NCBI GenBank assembly: GCA_020629795.1
Contig: JAHDCR010000001.1
Span: 152,443-216,442, forward strand
DNA length: 64,000 nucleotides
Source of the DNA: Candidatus Altimarinota bacterium
Lineage (GTDB): Bacteria > Patescibacteriota > Gracilibacteria > BD1-5 > UBA6164
Reading direction: 5' to 3'
Part shown: positions 1 through 10,071 of the stretch, piece by piece
Numbering within the stretch: position 1 is the stretch's first letter
Layout: each line of letters opens with the position of its first letter
The notes under the pieces: generated by a model
Told to the model about the DNA's origin: nothing
Databases searched by the model: none
What the model saw: only the letters and a program-made list of their open reading frames with translations
Position numbers and translations under genes: made by a program

Positions 1-1
1 A

Positions 2-2014
2 TATCTTGAAGCTAATTTTCAAGACAGTTATAATCGTATCAGAACATGAGGAGTAACTGCAAGTGATAATGATTATAAAATTATCAATGAATATTTTAAA
101 TCTATTTGAGTAGTAGAAAAAAGAACTCAGTTTATTGGCCTACTACAGCAATGAATAATAACTTTAGATAGTTTAAATAGTATAATACCTAACTTAGAAA
201 AAACAGAACTTTATCGAGAAGTTGTTATAGCAGGTATTCAACACAGATGAATAAACTTCACTGAGCTATTACCTGCATCATGGCATTCTGACCCAGTAGT
301 AATCAAAGAAACTCTAAAATACTACTTTCATAAACCAGATAACGTTGATAATTCTATCTGGATGCATGTTAAATCTTCATGACTCAATAAAGCTTCAAAT
401 ATATTAAGTATAGAGTCAGCATATGGTTTATATAGTGCTTATGAGGGACTAGAAAAAGATGATGATTTACTATGAGAATTATTTTGGAATAAGTTTGATT
501 CAGAACATTCACTCGAATGAATTATGGATGAAGCAGCTATAGAATTTGATACAAAGTTCTCACAAAGTAAATACAATGAACTTCTAGAAGTAAGTTCTAG
601 TATTTCAGAAAGATTTCAAAAATCAAATGATAACAGAAGGCAAATTTCTGAGATGAAAGAAAGTTTTAATGAAGATTCTTTTAATAAGTGAATACTTGTC
701 CAAAGTCATCTTAACTCATTGTTTAATTCACAAGAAAGCAAGGCACATATTGATAATATACTTGAGGCTTTAAATTGAAACTTATCACCAGATGTATCAG
801 CTATAAAAGTATTGGAGTCGTTTAATCAATTACTATCACTCAACTCTATTGAATGAGTAGAAAGAGAGACATACATATCAAATTTTCTTAAATCTATCGA
901 ACAAGATTCAGCAATTACACTTATTCAATATACGAGAGTGAAACTCCCTGAAGATGAAATCACAGGAGTTGAAGATTTATTTCAGAAAAATCCAGACTGA
1001 AGTTTTAGTGTTTCAAATAGCTTTGAGTACGACGAAAATAATGTTTCAAGTAATCCTCTCATAGCAAAATTTCAAAGAATCCAAGTACTTTACCCAAATG
1101 AATTTGAAACTGCACTTCAAGCTTTCATGAGTGAATACAATATTGAGGCGAATTCAAATGTTTGAAAATTAATTACTTGAGTTTTAAAGAGTGAAACAAT
1201 AAGAACTATAACTCATGTATTACAAGACAATGTTGAAGAACTCACTCATGCTAATTCTCCGGAAGAATATCAAAGAATTATTGAAGTTGTCCAAAGAAAA
1301 ATTGAAACTGGTGAAGTAGATTTATCTAAAATGGTTACACCAGATGTTATTGCTCAAGAGCTTTGAATTACCATAAGTGATTCAGGAAAAATAATCTTTC
1401 CTCCAAAAGAACAAAAAGAAAATATATCAGAAAAATTAAAATCAGAGGATAATAATGCTACTACTAGTAGAGAAAATATGGGTCAAACTATCTGAGAAAT
1501 AAGTTGATCCGATAAGAAACCAATTTTAAAATATGACTGAGAAGAAATATCTATAACTCCAGAAGAAGCAGATTGAATGAGAAGTAATCCTGAAGCAATA
1601 ACAAACTTTATTAATGCTGATAAATATTTTTCAAGTATTGGCTTAGAGAGTATTTGGAGAAACTATAGAAAAGAAATAGCTATGGCTATGAATATGTCAG
1701 GTTGAGATATACAAATCAATCTCAATGATGATAGTTTATGAGAACTTGAGTTTATTAAATTTGCACAATTTGCATATAAAATTGCAAATTGAATAGATTC
1801 TAAGCCAAGTAATAAGATTATTGATTTACAAAATCAGTTTAATGTATATTGAGACATTCATGCTGAAGATAAATCACTTCTTTGAGATAGGTTTATTACA
1901 GACTTAAATACTCTATGAATTAATAAAGAATTAACTTCAGGACAGATTGCTGCAAGATTTTCACAACTTGCAAATTGATCATGACTTACTCAAGAAATAA
2001 AGAATAGTATTTAA
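2..2014 (+). CDS. Unknown protein, 5' end outside window
   Basis: I do not recognise this protein. The open frame runs from the left edge to TAA at 2012-2014, about 670 residues, and holds some 26 in-frame TGA codons, more than all GGN codons together, so it exists only with TGA = Gly. The sequence is hydrophilic and apparently mostly helical, rich in Asn, Ser, Glu and Ile, with no membrane segment or catalytic motif that I can see in the visible part. The start and any signal peptide lie outside the window. It ends at a strong terminator shared with convergent gyrA. Confidence 0.75.
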
Positions 2015-2015
2015 T

Positions 2016-2045
2016 AAAAAAATCCCTCTGGGGGATTTTTTTATT
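2016..2045. terminator. Bidirectional terminator between convergent genes
   Basis: Hairpin AAAATCCC-tctgg-GGGATTTT, flanked by an A-run on the left and a T-run on the right, so it can work on both strands. It separates the unknown + strand gene ending at 2014 from gyrA, whose stop codon on the minus strand (2041-2043) lies in the T-run. Confidence 0.8.
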
Positions 2046-4599
2046 TTTTATCAATATCGAGTGTATCTAGCACTTCTTCATCTTCACTTTCTCTAATTAT
2101 ACTTGCTCTCACTATTTCATCCGTTTTATTTTTAAGTTTTGTAAGTATAACTCACTGCGTTACTCTTGAAGTTTTTCTTACTCATTTTAGGTTCAGTCTA
2201 ATAGTCTGACCTGCTTTAGATATGAGAAGAATATCAGAATTTTCTCTATCTTCGGCAGTAAGAATTTTAGCAGAAACGAGTTTCCCTGTTTTAGCTGTAA
2301 CAGCCATTGCTTTTACACCTGCTCCACCTCGTTTTTGGTTTCTGTACTCTTCTATTTCTGATATTTTTCACAGACCGTTTTGAGTCACGATAAATACAAA
2401 TTTATTATCGTCTCATACTACAGCTACCTCTATGACATAATCATCTTTTTTCAGACCAATTCATTTTACACCTGCTGCAGCTCTTCCCATTGCTCTCACA
2501 TCTTCTTCATGGAACTGTATAGCTTTTCACTCACGAGTTGCGATAAATATACTATCGTGTCCTGTTGTCGTTTTCACCCATTTAAGTTCATCTCATTCTT
2601 TTACACCAACAACTTTAAGTCCATTAGCTCTGATATTTCGCACTTGATCCATTTCAAGTTTTTTCACGATTCACATTCGAGAAACAAAGAAGAGGTATTT
2701 ATTTTCTTCTCTTGTGATATCAAGAATTGCTGAAATTTCTTCTCATTTTTGGAGATTGAGGAGATTCACAATTGCTTGTCATTTTGCAATTCGAGTTGTT
2801 TCCGGTACTTCGTAAGCTGGAAGGGTAAACACTCGTCCTTGGCTCGTAAAGAATAGTAAATCAGCGTGATTTGTAGTAGGAACTACAAGATAGATTTCAT
2901 CATCTTCTTTGGTTGCCGTTGTAATTCATTTTCCACCTCTTCGCTGCGTCCTAAATGCTGATGATTTTAGTCTTTTTACGTAGTTATTTTTGGTAAGTAC
3001 GATAACTACGTCTTCGTTTGGAATGGTATCTTTTGCATTAAATTCTCCTACTTTTCCAGCATTTACTCGAGTTCGTCTCTCGTCACCGAATGACTCACCA
3101 ATAACATCTAATTCATCACCAATAATTGAAATAATTCTATCTGGTTTTGCGAGTATATCCTCTAAATCTGCGATAAGTAGCTTCTTTTCTTTCAGTTCAT
3201 CCTCAACTTTTTGTCTCTCGAGTCCAGCAAGTTTTTGGAGTCTCATTTCAAGAATGGCATCTGCTTGAAGTTGAGAAAGATCAAATCGTGACATGAGGTT
3301 AGATCTAGCTTCATCCCTTGTTTCACTTGCTCTGATGGTTTTGATAACTTCGTCTATATGATCAAGAGCTATTTTGAGTCCTTCGAGGATATGAGCTCTT
3401 GCTGCTGCAATTTTAAGCTCATACTGTGTTCTGCGAGTTACCACTTCTTTTCTATGGTCAATAAACTCTAAAAGCATTTCTTTTAGATTGTAGAGCTTTG
3501 GTTGAATCCCTCTTTCTCATAGAGCAATCATATTGTACCCAAAACTAGTTTGAAGCTGAGTAAGCTTATAGAGCTGGTTTAGGACTTTTTTAGGGAACGA
3601 GTCTTTCTTGAGTTCCACAATAACCCTTACACCATCTGCGTTACTTGATTCATCTCTGATATCTGAGATTCAAACTATTTTCTTATCTCGCACTAAATCT
3701 GCCATTTTTTCAATAAAGGTAGCTTTGTTCATCCCGTATGGAACTTCTGAGATATGAATGAATTTTCTTCCTTTTTTATTTTCTTCTATATTTGCAACTC
3801 ATCTCACTACCACTGATCCTCTCCCGGTAGAGTAGGCTGTTAGAAGTGCTTCTTTATCATAGACGATACCACCAGTTGGAAAATCTGGACCTTTAATGAA
3901 TTCCATAAGATCCTCTACCGTAGTTTCACCAACACTTGGGTGAAGTAAAAGATACTTTATAGCAGCTATGAGTTCTCAGAGATTATGTGGTGGAATATTT
4001 GTAGCCATACCAACCGCAATACCCATAACTCAACTCATAAGCAGGTTTGGGATACGAGCAGGCATAACTGATGGCTCTTGACGTGTTGTGTCAAAGTTAT
4101 CCCTAAAATCTACCGTTTCTTTTTCAATATCTGAAAGCATGAGCTCAGCAATTTTTGTCATTTTTGCTTCCGTATATCTGTAGGCAGCAGCTCCATCACC
4201 ATCCATAGAACCAAAGTTCCCCTGACCATCTACCAATGGGTAACGAAGTGAAAAATCTTGAGCCATACGAACCATAGCTTCGTATACAGACGAATCACCA
4301 TGTGGATGATACTTACCGAGCACATCCCCGACAACCGTAGCTGATTTTCTATATTTTGCGCTTGGACGAAGACCTTGCTCGTGCATTGAATACAAGATTC
4401 TTCTATGAACCGGTTTAAAACCATCTCTCACATCTGGGAGAGCACGCGATACGATAACACTCATCGCATACTCCATATAACAGCTCTCCATCTCATCTGA
4501 GATACTTCGAGCACTATCACCATCGTATTTTACAGAAGTATCAAGCACGAGTGCTTCATCTTCGTTTTGTTTTTCCTCAGGAGTTTCGTTTTCTGCCAT
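2041..4599 (-). CDS. gyrA: DNA gyrase subunit A
   Basis: Catalytic subunit of the type II topoisomerase that introduces negative supercoils; 852 aa, normal for GyrA. The N-terminal half carries the typical core: [19 protein letters not shown] near residue 52, [19 protein letters not shown] near 97, and the active-site Tyr in AAAYRYTE (Y142). The quinolone-determining positions read Ser103 and Glu107 (Ser83 and Asp87 in E. coli numbering). The tower/coiled-coil region lies around 2926-3477 and the DNA-wrapping C-terminal domain after it. Several conserved glycines are TGA, for example in the LMSGVMG stretch near 4030. ATG at 4597-4599 is the only sensible start; no Shine-Dalgarno is visible. 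gyrB is not in the window. Confidence 0.96.
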
Positions 4600-4717
4600 A
4601 TATTTTTATCTAAAAAATAAACATTACTTTTGTGTAATCTATATCTAAAATATACTGAATTTTTGGCTACAATCAAAGGAAAATAGATATATTTACTCCA
4701 AATGTTGTTAAAGTTAT

Positions 4718-4745
4718 TTGACAATATAATTTAATTAATTATAAA
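4718..4745 (+). promoter_or_regulatory. Sigma-70-like promoter
   Basis: TTGACA (4718-4723), 16-bp AT-only spacer, TATAAA (4740-4745). It lies 30 bases upstream of the ATG of the lipoprotein gene at 4776 and is the best promoter match in the gyrA-lipoprotein gap. Confidence 0.6.
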
Positions 4746-4775
4746 GTATTAACTTATTAGAAATAAACTAAACAT

Positions 4776-5144
4776 ATGAATATCCCATTATGAAAAACGG
4801 TATTAGCATGAGTAGCAGCTTTAGGGGTATCTGCATGTAGTGATACACAACAAAGAGCAAATGATATTGTAAATTGATACATATGAGAAAATACTACTAC
4901 TTGAGATATGGCATATCGAGAATGAACTCCTGTCCCAAATTTTGATAGAGCATGTGATACTACTCAACCAATCTTTGATAGGACAACATGAGAAACCTTA
5001 GCTATAATTGATTCAAATATTGGCCAATTAGCAGAAAATAACTGAGATGAGGTAGTAATCCTATGTGATGAGAGTAATAGTTGAACAGATAATATCCCTT
5101 CTGAATTATTATGAAGTATTCCAATGAACTGAGTTTATAGATAA
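4776..5144 (+). CDS. Small predicted lipoprotein
   Basis: 122 aa with 13 TGA codons read as Gly. The N-terminus is a short lipoprotein signal: a Lys-containing start, a hydrophobic stretch, then a lipobox-like LGVSAC around Cys21. The mature part is small, acidic and rich in Thr and Asn, with two further Cys residues. No family recognised. It is a single-gene unit: a promoter sits just upstream (4718-4745) and a strong terminator follows (5178-5213). Probably tethered to the outer face of the membrane; function unknown. Confidence 0.75.
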
Positions 5145-5177
5145 AAGTAGAGTTAATAAAAACATTTTTGCCCTACC

Positions 5178-5213
5178 ATACTTTCTCCTTATAGTAAGGG
5201 AAAGTATTTTTTT
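5178..5213 (+). terminator. Rho-independent terminator
   Basis: Long stem ATACTTTC ... GAAAGTAT, extended inside by CC-TTA-tag-TAA-GG, followed by seven T. It ends the lipoprotein transcript just upstream of the nucleotidyltransferase gene. Confidence 0.85.
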
Positions 5214-5223
5214 ATTATAAAAT

Positions 5224-6405
5224 ATGAAAGCAATCATACTAGCATCTGGGGAGTGAAGTAGACTCAGGCCTCTCACCGATACAACTCCAAAACCACTTAT
5301 CAAAATTCTGTGAAAAAGCATTATTGAATACAACTTAGAAGTCTTGAAAGACTATGTTGATGAATGTATTATAGTTGTGAAATATAAGTCTGAACTATTC
5401 CAAAACACTCTCTGAGAGGATTTTGAGTGAATGAAGCTATCCTACCACATTCAGTGAGACAAGCCAGGCACTGCAGCTGCAATTCAGGATATCAATCTAA
5501 AGGGAGAAAATAATCTAATTATACTCTACTGAGACTCTATTTACCCAGAAAAAGATATTAAAAATATCCTTACTTCTGGAAAATTTTGATGTCTCGTGAA
5601 ACAGGTGAATAATCCAGAAGTATATGGAATATTTGAAGAACATGATGGAAAAGCATTGCGTGTAGTCGAAAAGCCTCAAGATTACATAGGAAACCTCGCG
5701 AATATGGGATGATTTTATGTTTCCAGTGATATAATATCTCTCTGCTGACAAGTAAAGGAATCACAGAGATGAGAATACGAAATCACTGATGCCATAAATA
5801 ATTTCATACAGGAAAATGATTTCTCACTTCACAGACTTACAGAAGATATACTAGATATCTGATATGCATGGAATTTACTAGATGCAAATCAAATTCTTCT
5901 CGGAAAACTTAATCAGTCTGAGATTCAATGAACTATAGAAGATAATGTTCAGATCCATGGAAATATTATTCTCGAAGAAGGTGCTGTAATTAAATCCTGA
6001 ACTTACATAGAGTGAAACTGTTATTTTGGAAAAAATACCGTTATAGGACCAAACGCATATGTGAGAGGAAATACTTCCCTGTGAGAATGATGAAAAATTG
6101 GTTTTAGTGTAGAAGTGAAAAATAGTTATATTTGAGATAATTCAAAAGTTCCTCACCTCTCATATCTGTGAGATAGTATTGTATGAAATAACGTTAACTT
6201 GGGTGGTTGATTTAAAGTAGCAAACTTGCGACATGATGGAAAGAACATGCGAGTAATGGTAAAATGAAAACTTATAGATACAGGGAAAAGAAAACTTTGA
6301 TGTATCATAGGAGACAATGTTAAGACTGCAATAAATACGCAAGTATATCCATGAAGAATACTGGAAACATGAAGCTCTACTCTGCCTTGAGAATCAATTC
6401 AGTAA
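5224..6405 (+). CDS. GlmU-like sugar-1-phosphate nucleotidyltransferase
   Basis: 393 aa. The N-terminal domain (about 1-230) opens with the nucleotidyltransferase signature LASGEGSRLRPLT, whose second Gly is TGA, and contains GDKPGTAAAI and the later VEKP motif. From about residue 240 there are hexapeptide repeats (left-handed beta helix), including a PHLSYLGDSIVGNNVNLGGG block typical of bifunctional GlmU-type or archaeal sugar-phosphate nucleotidyltransferase/acetyltransferases. The enzyme probably activates a sugar 1-phosphate (GlcNAc-1-P or Glc-1-P) with an NTP for cell-wall or surface-glycan synthesis. The exact substrate, and whether the C-terminal domain acetylates, cannot be told from sequence alone. 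Preceded by a terminator; the AT-rich leader shows no Shine-Dalgarno. Confidence 0.85.
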
Positions 6406-6475
6406 AATATCATACTTTTTACTTACAATCCTCTCATATAATAATATATGTATTTTACATATTTAATATTACATT

Positions 6476-6643
6476 ATGGCAGAACAAAATAATTCAGGAA
6501 ATATTGCAATTATAGTTATACTCTTACTTATAATAATTTTCTGAGGATTCTATTTTCTTTCTTGAAATGAAGTAGCAGATACTGATACTGGAAACTCAAT
6601 AAATGTAGAACTTCCTGAAGTTCCACAAGGTGAATGAGAATAA
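6476..6643 (+). CDS. Small single-pass membrane protein
   Basis: 55 aa; too short for many gene callers and split by three TGA. A short polar N-terminus (MAEQNNSGN) leads into one hydrophobic helix of about 20 residues (IAIIVILLLIIIFGGFYFL), then an acidic Gly/Glu tail. It looks like a small bitopic membrane peptide with the tail outside, orientation inferred. It is followed directly by a terminator, which supports a real transcription unit ending here. Function unknown. Confidence 0.6.
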
Positions 6644-6654
6644 TTCTATATATT

Positions 6655-6687
6655 ATAAAAAAGTTAGGCTATCCTAACTTTTTTATT
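6655..6687 (+). terminator. Rho-independent terminator
   Basis: AAAAAAGTTAGG-ctat-CCTAACTTTTTT hairpin with a T-run, just after the small membrane protein gene. The flanking A and T runs may make it bidirectional. Confidence 0.85.
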
Positions 6688-6746
6688 GACTTTAAAATAT
6701 TCACTTATATACTCCTCAAACATTAATAAATTAATCATGTTTAAAT

Positions 6747-6950
6747 ATGTGTGAATGAGTAGAATTTTGTCCTGGAACAGGAGAATCAATTGAGAATGCA
6801 CCTTGTAAAGTTGCAGTAAATTTCTTTACACCATCTGAGACAGTCGATACAGTCTGAGATGAATTATTGGCAATTTTAGAAAGGGATGAAATATCTATGT
6901 CAATGTCATCAGAAATAGCAAGTCATATGATAAATAGAAATGCTCGATAA
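6747..6950 (+). CDS. Small unknown protein
   Basis: 67 aa from ATG 6747 to TAA 6948-6950, with two TGA (one at codon 4). Acidic, two Cys near the N-terminus, no family recognised. An upstream ATG at 6737 is in another frame and stops quickly. Its 3' end overlaps the next ORF by 11 bases, which suggests translational coupling. The alternative is that 6747-7296 was once one gene split by a frameshift near 6940-6950. Confidence 0.5.
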
Positions 6951-7296
6951 TGCAAGTTTTGAATATTCAAATTGGAATCAATGGAAACAATCAGAATGAA
7001 AGCTCTTAGAGTTTAAATACTTTCTTTGAAATCAACGAGTTGTTTCTACAGACACAAAACCATTTCTCATTACAGAGTGAACAAAACTTCAAGTAGAAGA
7101 AGTTATCTTATGAGAAAGAATAGATGTACTTGTATCTGGAATAAAATATAAGGTTTTAAGGATCATTATAGATGCACCCAAGAAAACAGTAGATTATAAA
7201 AATGATACCGGCCAACTAAAATACGAGACAGCTTGAACGACTCAAGAAAACTTTATGCGAAGTTGGTTTACTGAAAGTTTAAAAGACTCATATTAA
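6940..7296 (+). CDS. Unknown protein, overlaps previous ORF
   Basis: 118 aa from ATG 6940, with five TGA. Mixed alpha/beta composition with a basic central part (VSGIKYKVLRIII) and a Trp/Phe-containing C-terminus. No domain recognised. The start overlaps the stop of the preceding 67-aa ORF in another frame, so the pair may be a coupled two-gene unit or a frameshifted single gene. The stop lies inside the stem of a terminator (7280-7311). Confidence 0.55.
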
Positions 7297-7311
7297 TATG
7301 AGTCTTTTTTA
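7280..7311 (+). terminator. Rho-independent terminator overlapping stop codon
   Basis: AAAAGACTCATATTAATATGAGTCTTTTTT, a near-perfect palindrome with a T-run. The TAA of the preceding gene (7294-7296) is in its loop. It also separates the + strand cluster from the convergent tRNA-Thr gene. Confidence 0.85.
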
Positions 7312-7320
7312 GGCATTATC

Positions 7321-7395
7321 TGGAGCCACTATTGGGGATTGAACCCAAGACCTCTCCCTTACCATGGGAACGCTCTACCACTGAGCTATAGTGGC
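7321..7395 (-). tRNA. tRNA-Thr (anticodon GGU)
   Basis: The minus strand folds as a standard tRNA: acceptor GCCACTA/TAGTGGC, D-arm GCTC-AGTGGTA-GAGC, anticodon stem TTCCC/GGGAG with loop ATGGTAA (anticodon GGT at positions 34-36), variable loop AGGTC and T-arm TTGGG-TTCAATC-CCCAA. The 3' end TCCA encodes CCA. GGU reads ACC and ACU threonine codons. It lies downstream of rpmA, after that operon's terminator. Confidence 0.95.
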
Positions 7396-7427
7396 AAAAA
7401 AGTCCTTAACTTAAGTTAAGGACTTTA
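7396..7427 (-). terminator. Terminator of the ribosomal-protein operon
   Basis: AAAGTCCTTAAC-TTAA-GTTAAGGACTTT palindrome; on the minus strand it is followed by a T-run. It lies directly after the rpmA stop (7434-7436) and before the tRNA-Thr gene. Confidence 0.8.
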
Positions 7428-7433
7428 AATGAA

Positions 7434-7706
7434 TTATACTACTGATACATAAGTATCTTTGTATACTCTTCCATCAAATCTTGTTCTCTTCTTTTCGAAG
7501 AATTTTACAGTTCCTTCTACTTGAGCGTAAAGTGTGAAATCTGTACCTTGTCCAACTCCTTCAGCTGGCCAAAATTTATTTCCTTTTTGTCTAACAATAA
7601 TTCCACCTGCGAGAACTTTTTGTTGTCCATATACCTTTACCCCTAAACGCTTCGCGTTACTGTCTCTACCATTACTCGTAGATCATTGAGCTTTCTTGTG
7701 AGCCAT
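7434..7706 (-). CDS. rpmA: 50S ribosomal protein L27
   Basis: 90 aa. The N-terminus is [19 protein letters not shown], where the Gly after Gln is TGA; this is the conserved Gly of the AHKKAGGS motif, direct evidence for UGA = Gly. L27 reaches into the peptidyl-transferase centre and helps place tRNA. The rest matches the family ([14 protein letters not shown]-like IIVRQKG, GRDxTLxA-like segment). There is no N-terminal cleavage extension of the Firmicutes type. Last gene of the long ribosomal operon, 39 bases after rpsG, followed by a terminator. Confidence 0.97.
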
Positions 7707-7745
7707 AGCTTAATTTTTTATGAAATAATCTTTAAAGTTTGTTAA

Positions 7746-8186
7746 TTATCTGTTTGCAAATCTAGCAAATGCTTTGTTTGCTTCAGCCATTTTGTAAACA
7801 TCTAGTTTTTTCTTAAATGCTGTACCTGATTCATTAGCTGCTTCGATAAGTTCGTTTGCAAGAAATTTAGAGAAATCAGCACCTTTTTTACCTCTTGCAG
7901 AAGCAATTATCCATTTAGATGCAAGAAATAATTGTCTCGTTGGTTTAACTTCTTGAGGTACTTGGAATACTGAACCTCATACTCTCTTTGCTCTAACTTC
8001 AATTCTTGGCATAATATTTTCAAGAGCTTTGAAGAAGATACCTTGAGGATTTTTTTGTCCTTTTGCTTCAATTTCAGCAAATGTATCTTGCATAATTCTT
8101 TTTGCAACGGATTTTTTACCGTCGAGCATAACATAGTTTGTAAATTTTACAATCATGTCTGCATTATTTTTTTCTGGTAGTGCCAT
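7746..8186 (-). CDS. rpsG: 30S ribosomal protein S7
   Basis: 146 aa, slightly shorter than the usual 155. S7 binds the 3' major domain of 16S rRNA and nucleates head assembly. Typical elements: VKFTNYVMLDGKKSVAKRI, then AKRV-Gly-SVFQVPQEVKPTRQ, where the Gly in the RVGG-QVP motif is TGA. The first ATG (8184-8186) gives MALPEKNN. It lies downstream of rpsL as in the classical str operon, but with a 154-base gap containing a hairpin, and EF-G/EF-Tu do not follow. Confidence 0.97.
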
Positions 8187-8284
8187 GTTTTAATATTGCA
8201 ATAATCAAATAAATATATTTCTGTAGAAGGTATTTTCAGTTATTGCCAAACTTACTCCCCTAAAGAATATCATAGAATACTATG

Positions 8285-8330
8285 AAGCAGATAGCGATAA
8301 ACCTATACTTTTATCGCTACTATGCTTTAT
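8285..8330 (-). promoter_or_regulatory. Hairpin in rpsL-rpsG intergenic region
   Basis: AGCGATAA (8293-8300) and TTATCGCT (8311-8318) form a perfect 8-bp stem, with imperfect extension outside (GCAG/CTATGC). It lies in the 154-base gap between rpsL and rpsG, the longest inside the operon. No T-run follows on the minus strand, so it is not a plain terminator. It could be an mRNA processing or translational control element, such as the S7-binding site known between rpsL and rpsG in E. coli. That is inference from position only. Confidence 0.4.
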
Positions 8331-8340
8331 AATATTTTTA

Positions 8341-8763
8341 TTAATTTTTTGGTTTTTTTGCTCCGTAAAGTGATCTTCCTTGTTTTCTGTCTTTAACACC
8401 TTCACAGTCAAGTACTCATCTTACAACATGGTATTTTACCCCCGGTAGATCTTTTACTCTCCCACCTCTAATTGCAACAACAGAGTGTTCTTGAAGATTG
8501 TGACCTTCACCACCGATATACGCATTTACTTCGTAACCGTTTGTAAGTCTTACTTTTGCTACTTTACGTAGGGCAGAGTTAGGTTTTTTAGGAGTCATAG
8601 TTGTAACTTTTGTACAAACACCTCTTTTCATAGAACATCCTTTAGGAAGTTCAACGATTTTCCCTTTTTTAATTGAATTCTTAATAACCTGAAGTGCAGG
8701 AGATTTAGATTTTTTTACTTTATTTTTTCTCGGTTTTTTTACGAGTTGACTAATAGTAGGCAT
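8341..8763 (-). CDS. rpsL: 30S ribosomal protein S12
   Basis: 140 aa decoding-centre protein. It starts [15 protein letters not shown] and carries the conserved [17 protein letters not shown] (streptomycin-site Lys in KKPNS), [12 protein letters not shown] and [10 protein letters not shown], the last Gly being TGA, then [18 protein letters not shown]. Under the standard code it would stop 25 residues early at an invariant Gly. A modest basic insertion before RGVCTKV makes it longer than E. coli S12 (124 aa). It follows rpsI on the minus strand with a 27-base gap. Confidence 0.97.
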
Positions 8764-8790
8764 TTTTTAAGTAATTGATAAATAAAAATA

Positions 8791-9183
8791 TTAACGTTTT
8801 GACCAAGATGGAGATTTTCTCGCTTTCTTGAGACCTGGTTTCTTTCTTTCAACTTTTCTCGCATCTCTTGTAAGCATACCTGCTGCTTTAAGAACTGGTC
8901 TATTTGCTACATCTTTTTCACTAAGAGCTTTTGCAAGACCGTGAGCTATTGCTGATGCTTGAGAGCTTTCTCCTGAACCTTGCACTTCTACAGTGAAATA
9001 GGTTTTATCATCAAGCTTACAAAGTTTAAGTGGAGCAAAAATAGTTTCGAAAAGATCTTTTCTGGCTATGTATTCACCAAGAGGTCTTCCGTTGATAGTA
9101 GAGTCACCTTTACCATCAAATAGTTTTACTTGAGCAGAAGCAGTTTTCTTCTTCCCAAGTGAGTATGTATAGGTTTGAGCCAT
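8791..9183 (-). CDS. rpsI: 30S ribosomal protein S9
   Basis: 130 aa with no TGA. It starts MAQTYTYSLGKKKTASAQVKL (family G-x-RK-xxxA-x-V pattern) and ends in the basic tail PGLKKARKSPSWSKR, whose last Arg contacts P-site tRNA. The GxGExxQAxAIxHGLAxAL-like motif is present around residues 70-90. It follows rplM by 15 bases, the usual rplM-rpsI pair. Confidence 0.97.
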   Translation of the reverse strand: MAQTYTYSLGKKKTASAQVKLFDGKGDSTINGRPLGEYIARKDLFETIFAPLKLCKLDDKTYFTVEVQGSGESSQASAIAHGLAKALSEKDVANRPVLKAAGMLTRDARKVERKKPGLKKARKSPSWSKR

Positions 9184-9198
9184 GGGTAATAAATAATA

Positions 9199-9630
9199 TT
9201 ATAATGTTATAGTTTCTGGTTTTTGAGCAGCAAATGTATGTTCAGCATCTGAGAAAAGTTTTAATCTAGCCATCATATCTGAACGCAATTTGTTTTTTGG
9301 AAGCATACCACTTACAGCAGCTTCTAGTGCTCTAGTAGGTTTCTTAACAAGAAGTTTATTAAGAGGAGTAGAGATAAGACCACCTAGATACCCAGTATGT
9401 CTGTGGTATAGTTTTTGTGTCATCTTATTTCCAGTTACAGCAAATTTATCTGCATTAATAACAATGACATTATCACCGTTATCCATGTGTGATGCAAAAT
9501 CTACTTTGTTTTTTCCTCTCAGAGTAGTAGCAATAACAGTACTCAGACGACCAAGAGTTTGCCCTTTAGCATCTATCACGTACCATTTTCTTTCTGCTCC
9601 TGTGAGTTGTTTTGGTGTTATAGTTTTCAT
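9199..9630 (-). CDS. rplM: 50S ribosomal protein L13
   Basis: 143 aa from ATG 9628-9630, which begins MKTITPKQLTGAERKWYVID as in the family. An in-frame TTG at 9660 would add ten residues (KLKNTSSRI) not expected in L13, so I chose the ATG. Motifs include GQTLGRLST, HTGYLGG and GMLPKNKLR. It has no TGA codons. Lies 35 bases after rplQ and directly before rpsI. Confidence 0.96.
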   Translation of the reverse strand: MKTITPKQLTGAERKWYVIDAKGQTLGRLSTVIATTLRGKNKVDFASHMDNGDNVIVINADKFAVTGNKMTQKLYHRHTGYLGGLISTPLNKLLVKKPTRALEAAVSGMLPKNKLRSDMMARLKLFSDAEHTFAAQKPETITL

Positions 9631-9665
9631 AATTCTCGAGCTAGTGTTTTTAAGTTTCAAATAAA

Positions 9666-10028
9666 TTATACGAGGCTGATTGATACAAGTTTTGCATTAT
9701 CCCCATCTCTATATTTTATTGGAACAATCTTTGTAAACCCTGAAGTCTTTGTTCCTTTATATTTAGGAGCTACGTTTTTAAAAAGTTCTTTAGAAGATTC
9801 TTCTGTAAAAAGGTATTGCATTACATATCTTATAGCATTCATTTCATCTTTTGTATTTACAGCGTTGATTAGTTTATCAATCATTGGTACAATAGATTTA
9901 GCTTTTTTCTCAGTAGTTTGCATACTTTTATGCATAAAAAACGAAGTTAATAAGTTTCTTTGCATTGATTTTCTGTGTTGAAAATCTTTTCTGTTAAACT
10001 TGAGATGTTTTCTGACTTTATGTCTCAT
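9666..10028 (-). CDS. rplQ: 50S ribosomal protein L17
   Basis: 120 aa with no TGA. It starts MRHKVRKHLKFNRKDFQHRK, the L17 pattern with HRKSMQRNLLTSF (family HRxALLRNLATSL). L17 lies near the polypeptide exit tunnel. It follows rpoA by 43 bases, the conserved rpoA-rplQ order of the alpha operon. Confidence 0.95.
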   Translation of the reverse strand: MRHKVRKHLKFNRKDFQHRKSMQRNLLTSFFMHKSMQTTEKKAKSIVPMIDKLINAVNTKDEMNAIRYVMQYLFTEESSKELFKNVAPKYKGTKTSGFTKIVPIKYRDGDNAKLVSISLV

Positions 10029-10071
10029 AACTCTGTAGTTAAGTAAAATTAAATTATTTGTATTTTGTTTA

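Noticed and set aside
9631-9660. TTG start for L13
   Set aside because: The ATG at 9630 gives the family N-terminus and length.
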